The translations under genes were made by a program, and so were the position numbers. Below, piece by piece: positions 35,205-47,988 of a stretch of 64,000 bases of DNA. Position 1 is the first letter of the stretch; every line of letters begins with the position of its first letter. The DNA comes from Epiperipatus broadwayi (lineage: Eukaryota > Onychophora > Udeonychophora > Euonychophora > Peripatidae), in contig JAQFVV010012575.1 of the NCBI GenBank assembly GCA_028023455.1, forward strand, positions 188,001-252,000. The letters run 5' to 3'. The notes below the pieces were generated by a model. That model did no database searches and was not told where the DNA came from. It was given only the letters and a program-made list of their open reading frames with translations.

Positions 35205-35920
35205 AAAAAACTGAAGAAAATAAACATTTTGATAAGCATCATATTTAATATGCTAAACTACTTTAAGCTGAATCTCATTTCTCATCTCACATTCAGTCAC
35301 GTTATTGTTTGAGATCTAATGATTTTTGTTTCAAAAGTAAACTGCAACAATGGCGGATGCTAATTCGTTGAAATATTGGTATGTAATGGAAAATAATCTA
35401 CTCAAAATCAATTTATCTACATCATTCAACCATGAAAACATCAAATATAATATTATAGCATTATATATTTAAAATTATATAAACTTGTTGCTAGTACTTT
35501 GTTTGTTTAGAAATGGTTAATTTTATCACTAATGTCTTCAATGTAAGTAAGGTGGTTCTGTCTGATATGTAATATTTGTATCTGAAATATAAAACGTCTG
35601 TGCAAATTATATTATTTTATCTCTATTCTTTCATGATATCTAATTTTGTATTTGGCATTAATAATTTATTCATAGGTAATCAACCAGAGATACATTTAAT
35701 TTAAAATTCTGGTTGTATTTATTTGCTTGTAAATCCATTGGTATTGCGATGCTAATTTAAGTAATTTATTACCAATAAACTATACTTTAAACATAGTAAT
35801 AAATATATAATGCTTTTATAAAAAAGGTATAATATTAAGGTATCTGTAATCTGGGATCTTTTAAAAACATTTAGAAATTTAGCAATATATCATACATGAA
35901 AGTTTTATTTACTTGTATTG
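35205..35920. other. AT-rich sequence without recognised gene
   Basis: Possibly includes the 3' untranslated part of the PLE remnant; no HHR or repeat arm could be recognised. Confidence 0.4.
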
Positions 35921-35924
35921 ATAA

Positions 35925-36015
35925 ACCATTAAGCATCACACGATCACCATCTCTTTTTTTCATTGATTACTCTGGTTGGCACAGGGTGGCACTACTGTAT
36001 AGAGAGTTTTGCCTT
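35925..36015 (-). repeat. Family F1 fragment
   Basis: Begins with the outer end accattaagcatcacacgatcacc-like sequence and jumps to cattgattactctggttggc, ending gagagttttgccttgttta. Most of the element, including the HHR centre, is deleted. Confidence 0.7.
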
Positions 36016-36019
36016 GTTT

Positions 36020-37015
36020 ACTTTTATTGATAAGAATTTGAATATGGGAGAAAAAGATGTAATAAGTAAAACAAAATGGCCATGTTTTAAAAAAGGAATA
36101 GAATAGATATAGGTGTAAAAATTATAAATATAAAATAAAGTGGGGAGTATTTTGTCTCCAATATAGTTTATTTCATAATTTAATTATTTTTATTTATGAA
36201 AATGTACAATAACATCTTGCCATGATTTCCATTTATTATTTTAAGAAAGGGATTATTATCTTCTCTAATTTTGTGGTCAATTCTTGATTTTAGAAGCAGT
36301 TGTTTCTCACCTGTTTAAGAGGAATCATCATATTAATCACATTCAAAAAAATATATCCCATACATCACTATTTTTTTTCTAATACAATTTTATCTTGTCC
36401 TTTTGCTTACTATTAAATTTTCATGTTGATTTCCATTCAATACTTTTATATATGTTTTAAATTAACTTTTGCTACTTCTTGTTTCATTATTATTATTATT
36501 TTATATATATATTTACTATTTATTTTGTAAGTTTAATTAAATTTATCATTTTATTTTAAGAAAGTTCTTCATATTTATTAAGTATAACATAAACTTTAAT
36601 AGGAATAAAAATAGGGTAATTATTTAGAAGGCATTTAAGGACAATTATAGACACTTGGGGGAGCTATCCAATCACTAGTGAAAATATCAAATGATAAATA
36701 GTACAAAAGTTGAAGTATGATTTTTTTTGTTTAGAAATGAAAAAAAAAGTTATTTGTTTTATGTAAATAAAAATAAAACATGTTCTCTTTTTTACAAATG
36801 ATACTAAAATTAACAGCTGACTAAAAAATTTAAACATTAATGTAAATAAATGAACAAGAAAAACAAAATTATAAATTTATTTATATAATTTTTTTTATTT
36901 TTTAAAAAATAAAAGCTACCAATAAACAAGAATAAAACAAATAAGAATTTAATCATACAAAGTCATTTAAAAATAAATAAATATATAAAAGGTTATGCAA
37001 TACAGAGAGTGTACC
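36020..37015. other. AT-rich sequence without recognised gene
   Basis: Very AT-rich with homopolymers; no features supported. Confidence 0.5.
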
Positions 37016-37086
37016 AATAGCTCAAACAAGCTCTTGATTAATAAGTGCGGTATGAGAAAATATTTAAAATCTCTATCCAGAACACT

Positions 37087-37134
37087 CTCACCAGACGAAC
37101 TGGTTTCGAGCTTATGGCTGACGTCAGTGGAGAG
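37087..37134 (-). ncRNA. Hammerhead motif, family A (partly decayed)
   Basis: Minus strand: CTGACGT at 37127-37121 (A9 is T, as in the 56.1-kb copy); stem II AGC/GCT with a C-C mismatch at its base, loop CATAA; GAAA at 37107-37104; stem III A-U, C-G then a mismatch, loop AGTT; triplet GTC with C at 37094. Stem I CTC.CCA/TGG.GAG has six pairs around one mismatch. Confidence 0.52.
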
Positions 37135-37343
37135 CTAGAATATTTGGACACTAGACCCAAAATATCAACTCAAAACTCAGCACTTATTTTATACGTATAT
37201 CTAAGTAGAAACTCTGAAATTTTCGGACATGAAAATGTCTTTAAATTCAGTTATCTAACTTAAATAGCTATATGGGGACTGAACTAAATTCAGATCTACC
37301 ATATTTTAATAGCCTCAGCATAGCCAAAGCCTTAAAGGTAAAA

Positions 37344-37411
37344 TTATAATAATCAAAAAAGCAAGTCATATATGACACGTTATATATAACTTGCTTTTTT
37401 GATTATTATAA
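37344..37411. repeat. Perfect inverted repeat at the end of family A copy
   Basis: Arms of 23 nt at 37344-37366 and 37389-37411 are exact reverse complements; the spacer is 22 nt and itself partly palindromic. It corresponds to the larger hairpin at 55756-55946. Confidence 0.8.
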
Positions 37412-37786
37412 AAAGTTATGGTAGAATTAAGAATCCTATGATGTAATTATTTAGGCCAAGCATCTACAATATTTTTCAGATACTTACAGAGTTAACTAGT
37501 ATCAAAAATTGATATGTGCAGGTTTTTTATGAGATTACTGCAGGAAGAAAAATAAAAGCAAAAAAAAACAACAAAACCATCAATTTCTGTTTTAACCAAA
37601 GTAAATAAAAAATAAGAATTTTCCCTGTTTCATTTGATACAATACTGCAATGGAGAGATCAATTGACAAATGAGATTTTCTTATCTATAAAGGAAGGAAA
37701 TGAAGTTAAAATAATCACATTATGTGTTTTCAAAATAATACTACAGGTGGGTTTAACATTTTTTAGACAATTTTAATGAACAATAG

Positions 37787-37890
37787 TCAAGCATTGGTGG
37801 TCGAGTGAAAAGCACAGCTGCCTTACAAGTAGTTGTCCTGGGTTAGCGGGTTTGCTTCCTGGCCAATGCTATGACACATGAAAAAAAAAA
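37787..37890 (+). mobile_element. SINE with tRNA-like head
   Basis: Body 104 bp. Acceptor-like ends GCATTGG (37791-37797) and CCAATGC (37863-37869) pair over seven bases. An A box TGGTCGAGTGA-like sequence (37797-37807), an anticodon-like arm (CTGC, CTTACAA, GTAG) and a B box GGGTTTGCTTCC follow. It ends atgacacatg plus A10. The A box and long variable region resemble class II tRNAs (Leu/Ser type), though the loop reads TAC. Flanks gacaattttaatgaacaa and gacaaattttataacacc may be a decayed duplication. Confidence 0.8.
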
Positions 37891-37894
37891 GACA

Positions 37895-38325
37895 AATTTT
37901 ATAACACCTATCTTGCCCTGAAAGCAGTGATAAATCAAAAAAATAAAATGTTACGCTTTAACCTCATAGAATTTCAAAATTAGTCTGCAACCTTTTATTT
38001 TTTTTTTAAAACAATTATTTGTACAATTCATTTCATATTATTTTTTTGTTTATGTATTTAATTACTTTGCTGAACTAAATTTATATATCTTTTCTTTCTT
38101 CTTTAGTTGTAACATTTATTTTTTTTAAAAAATATTAATTTGTACAAATAAATTTGTATTATTGTTTTTTTTGTTTATTTAATTAAATTTTTGAATTTTT
38201 TAGATGTCTGTCATTTGTGATATAATTTGTGAAAAAGATACATACTTTATTCAATTTTTTGTTTACATAACACACATTATTTTCATTTGTAAACAACAAC
38301 AAAAAGTAATCTGACTACTAATATC
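37895..38325. other. AT-rich sequence without recognised gene
   Basis: Homopolymer-rich; probably 3' flank of the SINE and of the LINE that follows. No gene seen. Confidence 0.45.
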
Positions 38326-38329
38326 ATTT

Positions 38330-41300
38330 ATTGCTTGGCATATGATGTGATATGGTTTCTTCTTTATCAAAGTCAGGAATCTCTCAGCCACTGTGCTCAG
38401 AAAAACCTGTTAGTCACCTTACTTTCCTGTTTTATTCCCCATCCTAATTTTTCCCATATTCTTCTCCAATATTCCCAAAACATCATCTTTGTCTACACCA
38501 TGGACTTTATATATAGATCCCTCTTATCTTTTTCCAAACCCAGCATAAAGGCCAATCTCTATATAATCATTTAGTTTATATTTATTCTCCCACAACTTCA
38601 TTATTTATGTCTTTTCTGCTTGTAAGCATTTACATTCTATCAGCAGATACCTAATATTTTTCCATACCTTCCTTACATAACATTCAGACTAAATCACTCA
38701 TATTTCTCCATTTTTGTGTATATTCCCTTGTTGCTAATGATCCTGTTTGAGCCTTAAACAGTAAATTACTTTCCTTGCTATTATCACAAATTAAATCACA
38801 CCCAATTTTCTGTTTACTTCTATATATATTCAAACTCTTTTTACTCTTCATACTGGTTCACCATATCTCCAACTTTCTATTTTTTATTAATGTATCTATT
38901 TTTCTATCAGATTCTTTGCTACTATAACACTCAACAATCCTAACACAATTACCCCAACCTTTTGTCCAAGTATACTGTCTTTATCCAAATCTTCTGCATA
39001 CTGTACTACCTTTCTCACCCATTTTGTTGCTGTCCTTTACCCACAACCCAACTAAATACTATTTTGGGTATTCTCTTACTATCCATAAATTGCAACCTAC
39101 TGAACATTTTCATTTTGCTTTTTGCATCTCTCATATAAAACCTTAACCATCCCATTTCCCCCTGAATTGCCTCTTTTGCCATCTACACATCTGCATCGAA
39201 TGCATATCTTCCTACTTCTCTTTGCACTTTTCCTAAGTAATCTAATATCCTTTTATAACACATAATGCATCATTACCATAAGTTAACCCTGCTACTGCCA
39301 TTTCCTTCTATACATTTCTTGCTGCATCATGTTTATTATAAGAAAATGCTGTTAATTTCTTTATCAACATCTTTTCCTTGCTTAATTTATCATTTTTTCC
39401 TCCCATTCATTCAACCAATTCCTCTGATTATTTAAGATGATTCCTAAATATTTATCCATATTCACCACAATTAACTTTATATCCTCCAATAAAAAATATT
39501 TCTCTTTCACCAGCATTTATCATCATTATTTTTGATTTTTCTTCACTAAATTTGATTCCCATCTCACTTTTGTGCAAGTCTGCAGGCACAATTTCTGTAT
39601 CTTCCTTGCATCCTGTGCACAAAAAAATACCAGCAAATAAAAGACATGATAATGCACACTCTCTCTTGCCATCTATTAATGATATCTCTTTCTAGTCTTT
39701 CTGTTGCCCTCTCCATTTCTCTCAAATATAACAAAAACCAAATAAGGGATATAAGGCATCCTTGCCTTAGTTCCACACCATTTTTAACTCTAACTGATTT
39801 TATATTTTCTAATTAATACATATAGTAATTATATTCATACAGTCTCTTAATAAGATCCATTAAAGCTCCATTCATTCCCAAATTTGCTAAACATGCCCAT
39901 AATTTATTTATTGTATCATATGTCTTCTCTATATCTATAAAGACCATATATAATTAACTACCTGTATTCCTACTCATATCTATAAATTGTATGACTACAA
40001 ATAAATTATCTCTTATATGCATATTCATTCTAAAACTTTCTTGCATTTTCCCCATTATATTATTTTCATCAATCTATTTTGCTACTCTTGCAGCCGCCAT
40101 ATTGCAAAAACTTTATATAACACTGAATTTACCATTATCAGTCTATAATTGTTTATCTTTCTATGGTCCTTAACCTTTTCTTTAAATAATAGCTTCACTT
40201 TTGTATTATTCCAGCTATCTGGAAATTGTCTTCTATGCCATCTTATTAAAACATGATAATAGATCTAATTTTGCCCTATTTCCCAAATCCATCACCATCT
40301 CTATTTCTCATTCATCTAAACCTCTTGTCTTTCCACTTTTCAACTTCTTCCCTGCCTCATTCAATTCATTTTCTGTAAAACTAATATTTCCATTACTATG
40401 TGCTTTAATGTTTGGTATCACCCTGTCCTTCACATATGACATATTTTCTATATGCATTACATATTTAGAAGTGTCCCTAATTCTTCTCTAGAGCTACACT
40501 ATTTCTCTTCACCATTTAGTAATATGATTTCTCTCTCCCACACATTCCTTTTTTTAATATATTTCCAAAATTTTTTATTCCCACCTCTTCCACTTTTATT
40601 AATATCTTCCAATAATTTATTATTTAATTTCATTCTCTTTCTATATATCTATTTTAGCCAACTTCTTTTTATTTAGATAGTTTTCCCATTTAATATTAAC
40701 ATCTTTTTCACTTACTTTGCTTTTAATAGCACATTTATATTCTCTGCATGCTTTCTTCCTCTCTTTCACACTATTACTAATTCTCACTTTTTTATTACTT
40801 TTATTTTTCTAAATATTCTCACCTAAATCCCTATTTGCCAGCTTTTCTACTTAAAAAAACCAGTCCTTATATCCATCCTTAACAAACTCTTCCATAATTT
40901 CTTCTACTTTTATTTTATATTATTCTAACTTATTCTTATCATTCACTCTCCATTCGCAGCTTTCACTCTCCTTTCTAATTTTAGTATTATTTTCCATCAC
41001 ATTACTAACCATTTCTACTATAAAGAAATTCTGATTACTATTACTCTTCATTATCAAACACTTTAATTTTCCATACTTTATTCATTCTTTCTTTATCTAC
41101 TAATACATAATCTATGGGTGAAATATATTATTTCTAGAGTATGTGTATTTCCCTTCATAGATATTTAATAAATTTCTAATGCTCAAATTCACTCGCTGAA
41201 AAAAATTATTCAAAAGCTGTCCATTCTTGTTATAGAAGTCATCAATTTCTTCAATGTTCCCATTCATATCCCCTACAACCATTATTTTCTTTCCCCTTTT

Positions 41301-41400
41301 TTTGAAACTCTGTATATCCTTAATCACGTATTCATATAAGCTACTGTTCCACTCCATTATTTTCTATAGTGGTCAGGCAGTTTCCCCAAGTGTTTATAAC
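38330..41400 (-). mobile_element. LINE remnant with endonuclease and RT pieces
   Basis: Minus-strand translation shows an APE endonuclease piece (41357-41112) with KKIMVVGDMNGNIEEID, where GDMNG stands for the catalytic GDFN motif, and NIYEGKYTYSR. Later come RT blocks: INNYRLIMVNSVLYKVF (about 40170), MVFIDIEKTYDTINK (motif A with its Asp, about 39920) and VELRQGCLISLIWFLLYL (about 39770). A C-terminal part (39200-38330) includes LLFKAQTGSL, KILGIC..ECKCLQAEK-like sequence and FMLGLEKDKRD. Many stops and frameshifts disrupt it. The protein style resembles LINEs I associate with chelicerates, which is an impression only. Confidence 0.75.
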
Positions 41401-41404
41401 TGCC

Positions 41405-42600
41405 CTTAAGTGACTAATAAATGATTATCTAAAAATAGCATACAAAACTTTGGATTATATTTAAAATAATTATGCTTAAAAAAGCCTTTAATCAGGTCAT
41501 TTTGTTTTCAGAGAACTAATATATTTACATAATTTAAAGGACTTTTAAAGTAAAATTTTTTAATATTTTTTTTTCAAATTATTTTATCATAACATATTGA
41601 AAACAGTTTTGACTGATTTGAAATCTTCATGAAAGAAAAATTAAAAAAGAAAAATAATTGTGTTATGTACATTAATTTTATTATTATCAATTATATACTT
41701 ATATTAATTTTATCTGATGAAGATTATGAGATCAGTCGAAATTGTTAGAATATGTTGAAATAAAAATATTTTTGTAAAAATGTGAATATATTAAAATAAT
41801 TTGAAATATATGAATCAATAAAAAGGTATAAAGTTGGAAAAAATTACATATATTTATTTTTTTAATCTTTATTTTATTATTTCTTTGCAATTTTAATGGA
41901 AAAATATGGACTTGGAAATCGAAAGTATGATTAAAAAATACATTGCAGTTAATATGGACAAAAAGTTAAATAGATTTGATTTCCATCTAGAATTATCTGT
42001 CATTAGTGTTCTAGTTATAGAACTCACTCGTGTTGCTTATATGAAAAAAAAGAAGTAATTGATAGAACAAGGCATCTTCTGATAAGAGATAAACGGCATG
42101 AGGAAAGCCTTACTTGAGAATTGAGAATAGGATAAGTTAAGATGTTTGAACAACACTGTGAGACACTTGATGTTGTTTAATTTAAAATAATTATAAAATA
42201 CACTAAATCTTTTAAAAACTTGTTTTTTTATTTTTTTGCCACCAAAATTAAACAAAAAGAAAGATTTGAAATGGAAAGTTTATATATAAAGATGTTAAAT
42301 CCTGTTTTGAATAGGATATTATAAAATAAAAGAAAAAAGAAGAAAACAAATATTTTGTAAAATTTAATGGAATGGTTTTATTTTTTAAAGAAAGAAAGGA
42401 ATGTAAAAATGGGTTTTGTTTTTTTTTTTTAAAAGGAAAGGAATATAAAAATGTGTTTTCTATATATATTATTTTATTTTTTATTTATTTATTTTAATTT
42501 TTGACCACTTTTAATAAAGAATATAAGGTGAAAGAGTTTATTTTTTATTTATGTTATTTAATTTACAATTGAAAAAAGTAATTTTAACATTAGCATAATT
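41405..42600. other. AT-rich sequence; one hammerhead-like phrase
   Basis: At 41706-41750 CTGATGA is followed by an imperfect hairpin and GAAA, but stems I and III do not form (see rejected). No gene is seen. Confidence 0.4.
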
Positions 42601-42604
42601 GTTA

Positions 42605-43010
42605 AGGTTTAATCAATAACAAAGAACCGCCGATGATGATCAAAGTTATGGTTTGTCATCGTATCCCATTTTCTAGTCTGCTTTTAAATTAAAAGTTATA
42701 ATTAAAAATAAAAAAAAATCACAGACACCTTTCTAAGATAAAAAATTTTATTTTAAATTTTGACATAACTTTTTAAAAGTAATATTATCCCTCATAGATG
42801 TCACTTCAGTATAGGAGCTAAAGGAATTCTGAGACACTATTCCTATCTTTCCCTATGTATTTTTGTATGTTATAACTGCGCAGATGACCAAACGATTTGC
42901 CGGTCTTTAATATAAAACATATTTTTAACTTTTTAATTAGTCTATTGGGGATTAATTATTTTTTTATCCTCTTCCGTCTGCGAAAAATTTCATCGTGACA
43001 AAAAAAAAAT
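42605..43010. promoter_or_regulatory. CpG-enriched stretch, possible regulatory region
   Basis: About eight CpGs within 400 bp, including gaaccgccgatgatg, catcgtatccc, aacgatttgccgg and cttccgtctgcg, in otherwise CpG-poor surroundings. It has no ORF or repeat match. Regulatory function is inferred from CpG retention only. Confidence 0.2.
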
Positions 43011-43337
43011 TGGTTTATAAATAACTTACAATCTTAAATCTTATAGTTTTTTAAAAAACAAAAACAAAAACAAACAACAACTCATAAATATTTACCATTT
43101 GGTAGAAAGCCTACAACAGCTTAAAAATTATAATATATTGGTAACGATAAAACAATCTTTAATAAAGTAGCCCATTCCAGAGCCAAAGGATCTCTAACAG
43201 CCTTTTCTACCATTCTGTAGAGAAAGACCGGAATACAAAGAATTATTTACCATCTTGAAGGTTTGAGAAAGTTTTTATCCTTGATTTCTTTTTAGCTAAG
43301 AATAGCTAGAATATAGATGAGTTGTTTAAAAGACATT

Positions 43338-43415
43338 GACAAGCTAAGCCTGATTGAGAGTGAAGAAAGTTTAATCAAACCCAGGATTTGAATCCAGGCC
43401 ATGGCATGACACATA
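43338..43415 (+). repeat. Possible degraded relative of the SINE
   Basis: A B-box-like ggatttgaatccaggccatg is followed by gcatgacacatagac, close to the 3' end of the 37787 SINE (caatgctatgacacatg). The 5' half is not recognisable and there is no A tail or duplication. Confidence 0.3.
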
Positions 43416-43589
43416 GACACATTTTATTACTATTTAACAAAATAATTTAATATATGCAAAAACAAAATAATAATAATTAGTCACTCAGAAACGATTTGGG
43501 TTTTTCCAACTGGAAAAATAAAAAATAAAGAAAGGAAGAGGGGAAAAGTACTCTGAAAATGAATGTTGTGGTTACTTTACTATATAAGC

Positions 43590-45110
43590 CAATATGTGAC
43601 CACAAATATGTTCATGTATAGAAGATGTTGGTCAAGTTTTCTGTTTACTTGATATTTTACTTTGCTGTTTTTAAATTTCTTCAGAAATTTTTTATTTCTG
43701 AAATACTTCATGTTTAATTGTAATTCTCCAATGCTTCTATTCTCTGCCATATCTTCACAATGGAAATAATTGGCATTGGACTTCTTTAAAATGTTTTTGA
43801 GATAATCCTTCTATCATAGTTGGGATCTACCTCTCCTATGAAAACTATGCTCACGTACACCATAAAATACCCTTTTGGAAAGTCTTCCATTGCTCATTCA
43901 TTTCATATGTCCAATCCTGTAGAGTGTGAAATTTTACAATAGTTGCCTCAATAATATTACACCTAACAAGCTGAAGAACACATTGGTTGTTTTTATGATA
44001 TTGCCATTGTATTTTTCATATTTTAAAAAACTTCCTCTAGAATATTCCAGTTTCACTTCCAAACAATAAATTAAATATTCCATCTTTTAACTTGATAAAA
44101 GTAGCAGCATGTTGGAATCTGCACTGAATCCCAACATCTAAATATATATTTCTACTTATACAGCTACCATCCAGAATCCAAGATGTTTTTGTTTTTAATC
44201 ACTTCAAATTGAATTGAAAAGTCTATCATTAAACCTATATCATATCTTGATTCCTGTTTGATTAAATTGCCTATAAACAATTCCAAGGACTGCTGCCATA
44301 AAAATTTAATACAATGTTAAAATAAGTACACATTCTTCTTTATCACCAATTTTATTTTAAATGCCTCAGATTTTCAATATACAGCAATAACATTTCATCT
44401 CATTCTATCATGTAGAAGTGATATAATATGAATAAATTTTGATGAATGCCACAATCCTGTTCTATTAAGTGAATCAAAAGCTTTAACCAAATGAATAAAA
44501 CAATATATAATTTACTCCTTTGTTGCCAATATTTTTTTTTGTATTTGCCTGGCAACAAAAACCACGTCTGTGGTGCTTTTTAATATTCAAAAACCATATG
44601 AGTCTCATTTATGACTGAAAGCAACATATTTGACATCATTCTTGAAAGTACCTTTGCTGTAGTAGATAAGAATGATATTCCACGATAATTACTGCAATCT
44701 TATCTATTATTTTTATTTTTAAAAATAGCAACAATAAAAACACAACTTCATGGGTTTATATATTTCTAAAAAAATTCCAATATTTTTGAAGCTAACGTAT
44801 TATCCAAATCTAAACTAAATAAAATGGATATAACATTAAAAGCTATTATCTCAATTCTTGTATCATTATTCAAAAAATGATTAAAATATTCCTTCTATCT
44901 TTTCAAAATATCATTGTCACCATAGAAAAAAATACTATTTTTGAATTTAATAGAATTGCCATACCATTTCTCAGATACATATATTGCTTTCAATGCATCA
45001 AAAAGAGATCTAGAATGACCACAGCGAACAAATGTCGGTATCTTCCTTCCAGTTTTAATTCACTAATCATTTCTAAGCTTCTTATCAGTTGTTAAACTTT
45101 ATTATAAACT
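43590..45110 (-). mobile_element. LINE remnant, copy 1 of family C
   Basis: Minus-strand pieces in order: DCSNYRGISFLSTTAKVLSRMM (about 44725-44660), the RT fingers; then an F.DLVKAFDSLNR-like motif A near 44480; then a C-terminal stretch with RLSKRVFYGVREHSFHRRGR (about 43890-43810) and SNANYFHCEDMAENRSIGEL (about 43780-43720). Frameshifts and stops are frequent. Two other fragments of this family lie at 53080-53560 and 61960-62930. The + strand 72-codon ORF at 44877-45095 is antisense noise. Confidence 0.7.
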
Positions 45111-45114
45111 TCTA

Positions 45115-45960
45115 CATTTTTACTTATTATTCTACCAAACAAAAAATGCCACATTTTAAAAAAAAATTAAATCACTAATGATAAATTCACGGTCAGAAAA
45201 GCACTCGTGATTCGTTTTTTTAAGTGGACTCAAGAATAGATTTATTTGTATCCATATCACATTTCTTAAGGGAATTCATACTTCAGTAGTATGACAATCC
45301 TGAAAATCCAAATTAGTAATTTTAGTGTTTAATAGCTATTAATATTTAGTATAATCTCTCTAAACAGCCAGAATATAAAAATAACCAAGGATATAAGAAG
45401 CTCATGAAAACTACTAATCTAAGAGGCTGAAGACAGTAAAAAAAAAAAAAACTGTAGAGAAAATGAGAATAATAATAATAATTAAATTAATAATAATTGT
45501 TAATGTCATAAATTAATATGAGTTTGTCAAAATATATATAATTATCTTATTCTATGTTATTTGGCACCAGTTAAATAATAATTAAATGACTTCAATTTGA
45601 GCATTCAAATTGGCAAGGATAGATTGTGATCTATATATAGACTTCAAGGTCTGCAATCTGCCATTGTAACCATTATATCTAATCACTCAGAGCTGTGACA
45701 TCAATTAATGTCAACCCACGATTATAAGCTAGTCTAAAGAAATTTTAAATCAGACTTGAAACAAATATTTTTTATATATTACAAGTGTACTCTCATAGCT
45801 TAAACTTTTGTTTTCCTAATAATTCTCATCAGATTTCACTCTTGGAAAACAAATATATACACTCTTCTTCAGTATAGTTATCATGATTATGTAATATTGG
45901 TCATGTCACTCTTCAATTTTGGATCACGCTTCATTGGAATTAACTTCACAATTACCTACA
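45115..45960. other. AT-rich sequence without recognised gene
   Basis: No repeat or coding signal supported. Confidence 0.45.
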
Positions 45961-45964
45961 CAAT

Positions 45965-46112
45965 TAAACCACCAAACATCACATGATCACCATCCCTATA
46001 CTAGCACATAATTGTTGTAAACAAAGGCAAAACTCTCCATACAGTAGTGCCACCCTGTGCCAAACAGAATAGCCAATGGCTCCATTGATTGCTCTGTTTG
46101 GTACCTACACAA
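45965..46112 (+). repeat. Family F1 fragment
   Basis: Outer end accaccaaacatcacatgatcacc, then caaaggcaaaactctccata, gtgccaccctgtgccaaaca, and a short inverted return (ccattgattgctctgtttgg). The middle of the element including the HHR is deleted, leaving two short arms. Confidence 0.75.
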
Positions 46113-46114
46113 TT

Positions 46115-47205
46115 ACAGTTGCAGTTTTATCATATGTAACATAAAATTAATTCTACAGTATAAATATGTTAATGTTTGTATATAGTTTGTTATCAATAAA
46201 GTTGTTTTTTTAAATTAAAAAAGTACACTGGGGTCAGCAACAATTAAAGAATTGGCTAGCTGAAAGCTTTGCATATATCAGACAAATATCTAACCTGCAT
46301 TCTTTTAAACATCAGGATATTTGAAATAGTCAAATTTAACGTGAACCTATCATATATCTTTTTATCCCAGTCATAAATTTAGAAAATTGGCAAACCAACA
46401 CTCCCATTAAAAGAGTTATGTGTTTACCATATAATTATAGAAAATCTCAGGACAGTTAGGTGATAAGCATGTATAGAATATCTTTAATAATCACCTTATT
46501 GTGAAGCAGAAAATAGAGAAATACATTACATATTTTTTGAGAGGTGATCATTTGACAATAACATAGGACGGCAAAGACAATTAAATAAAAGAAAGCGATT
46601 ATTAAATAACTGCAGCACCCCCCCCCCCTATAAAAAAAACAAACAAAAAAAAAACGATTAGTATTGATCTCAGAACAAATAAATGAGTGTATGTGCCTGG
46701 TGGGGATGGAATGGGGTAGTTAAAATAATTTTAATAGTTGATAAAGTTTTAAAAACAATGTTTTTTTCCTATTGGTAACATTTTATTACTGAACTGTATT
46801 AAATTAATAAACTACGAATTTTATTATTGTCAAGAATATTTTAACATCATAACAGTAATTATGTGTCGATTATATACTTCCATTAGCTTAAAATTTCTAT
46901 GGGTATGTTTTAAATAAGATGTTAAATAAATAAGTGATGATAATAATATATATATGCTTAAATAAAATTAAGAAATTAAAACGTTTCTTAAACTTACAGT
47001 ATAAATTGGAGTCGGGTTTATAAACCCATATTAGTAGATAAATTTTAGATTTAATTTTATAGAATATTAATGGTTGTACAGAAACATTATCTTTATAACA
47101 AATTCACGATCTTAAAAATTTTATTTAATTCATTTACCGTTCTCTAGATGTCAGGAGTTGTCGAGTGAATTAATTTAATATTTGAAATAATTTATCCAAT
47201 ATATT
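46115..47205. other. AT-rich sequence with a C11 run
   Basis: A run of 11 C is at 46618-46628, followed by A-rich sequence. No gene recognised. Confidence 0.45.
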
Positions 47206-47210
47206 GACTT

Positions 47211-47384
47211 AAATATGAACAAAAAATACGCAGTAATATAAATATGTAAACATAAAAACAACGAAAATAAATATGAACAAAAAATACGCAGTAATATAAA
47301 TATGTAAACATAAAAACAACGAAAACAAATATGAACAAAAAATACGCAGTAATATAAATATGTAAACATAAAAACAACGAAATG
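47211..47384. repeat. 58-bp minisatellite, three units
   Basis: Units start at 47211, 47269 and 47327 with aaatatgaacaaaaaatacg and end with aaaacaacgaaa. Units are almost identical. Because 58 is not a multiple of three, open frames appear in several registers on the minus strand; these are artefacts of the repeat. Confidence 0.9.
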
Positions 47385-47781
47385 AATGAAAAATACACAA
47401 AGAAAAACGTTAGTAAGAAAAAGAAAATATTAATTACTTTAAACGCGTTCAAATTTGTAAAACGTCTTTTAATTCAGATTAAGATATTATATAGTATAAA
47501 ACAACAAACTGATAAATATTAGAGTAATAATAAAAAAGCAAAATAATATTGCAAATATGACTAGTGATGCATGATATAAACAGTATCTTATATTAATAAT
47601 TTTTACTATATATTCACTGGATTAGAGCTTAGTCACTTAATGAATAATATTTTTGTAGTATAATTTTCACTATACCACTCTCATGCAAGATGGGAACTGG
47701 TTACTATCTGCTTTTAACACCTTGTGAAAGGATGTAATCATAAACATAGGTCCAAAGATATGTGAAAAAGATGTATGATCT

Positions 47782-47823
47782 CCAAATGCACATTTCATGC
47801 TTAACCAGTACTCTTCAGTTGGC
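47782..47823 (-). ncRNA. Decayed hammerhead motif, F2 left arm
   Basis: Minus strand: CTGAAGA at 47818-47812 satisfies the core; stem II and GAAA are present; stem III ATG/CAT forms around TG. One base is missing around the cleavage position, so the triplet and stem I cannot both form. Stem I (GGCCAA side) is only partly paired. Confidence 0.4.
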
Positions 47824-47945
47824 CCAAGTCACATTCTCTTACACATATCTTTATCATTGTTCAATATATGTAGATAAATTGTAGTAATAGGCTATCTATG
47901 TATATTGAACAATGATAATGATATGTGTAAGGGATTGTGATCTGG

Positions 47946-47988
47946 ACCAACTGCTGAGTGCTGTTTCAGAATGAAATGTGTACCTTGG
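47946..47988 (+). ncRNA. Decayed hammerhead motif, F2 right arm
   Basis: Plus strand: CTGCTGA at 47951-47957 has C in place of the invariant A6. Stem II GTGCT/AGAAT, GAAA and stem I ACCAA/TTGGG-type are retained; stem III has a mismatch at the cleavage-adjacent pair (C for U16.1). Probably inactive. Confidence 0.38.

Larger units (their letters stand above)
37020..37415 (-). repeat. Family A repeat, long copy with terminal hairpin
   Basis: Colinear in opposite orientation with 55940-56300: a ctcaaacaagctcttgatta end, an HHR on the minus strand, the block with cagcacttatt and gacatgaaaatgtctttaaa, and a ccttaaaggtaaaattataa end. At 37344-37411 a perfect 23-bp inverted repeat (aatcaaaaaagcaagt-type arms) forms the terminal hairpin. 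A 72-codon open frame at 37045-37263 is a by-product of the repeat. No PLE coding sequence is adjacent. Confidence 0.75.

Noticed and set aside
23527-37890. tRNA-like sequences as functional tRNA genes
   Set aside because: A-rich tails, target duplications and damaged anticodon arms show they are SINEs.
41706-41750. CTGATGA...GAAA hammerhead-like phrase on the + strand
   Set aside because: Stem I and stem III do not pair and the stem II hairpin is offset by an extra base. It looks more like a generic retroelement tail.
44877-45095. 72-codon + strand open frame
   Set aside because: It is antisense to a minus-strand LINE remnant.
45820-45860. Minus-strand CTGATGA followed by GAAA
   Set aside because: Only 10 nt lie between the boxes and they do not pair; no stem III.
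47175-47452. Three overlapping minus-strand open frames with hydrophobic repeats
   Set aside because: They are frame-shifted readings of the 58-bp minisatellite, not proteins.
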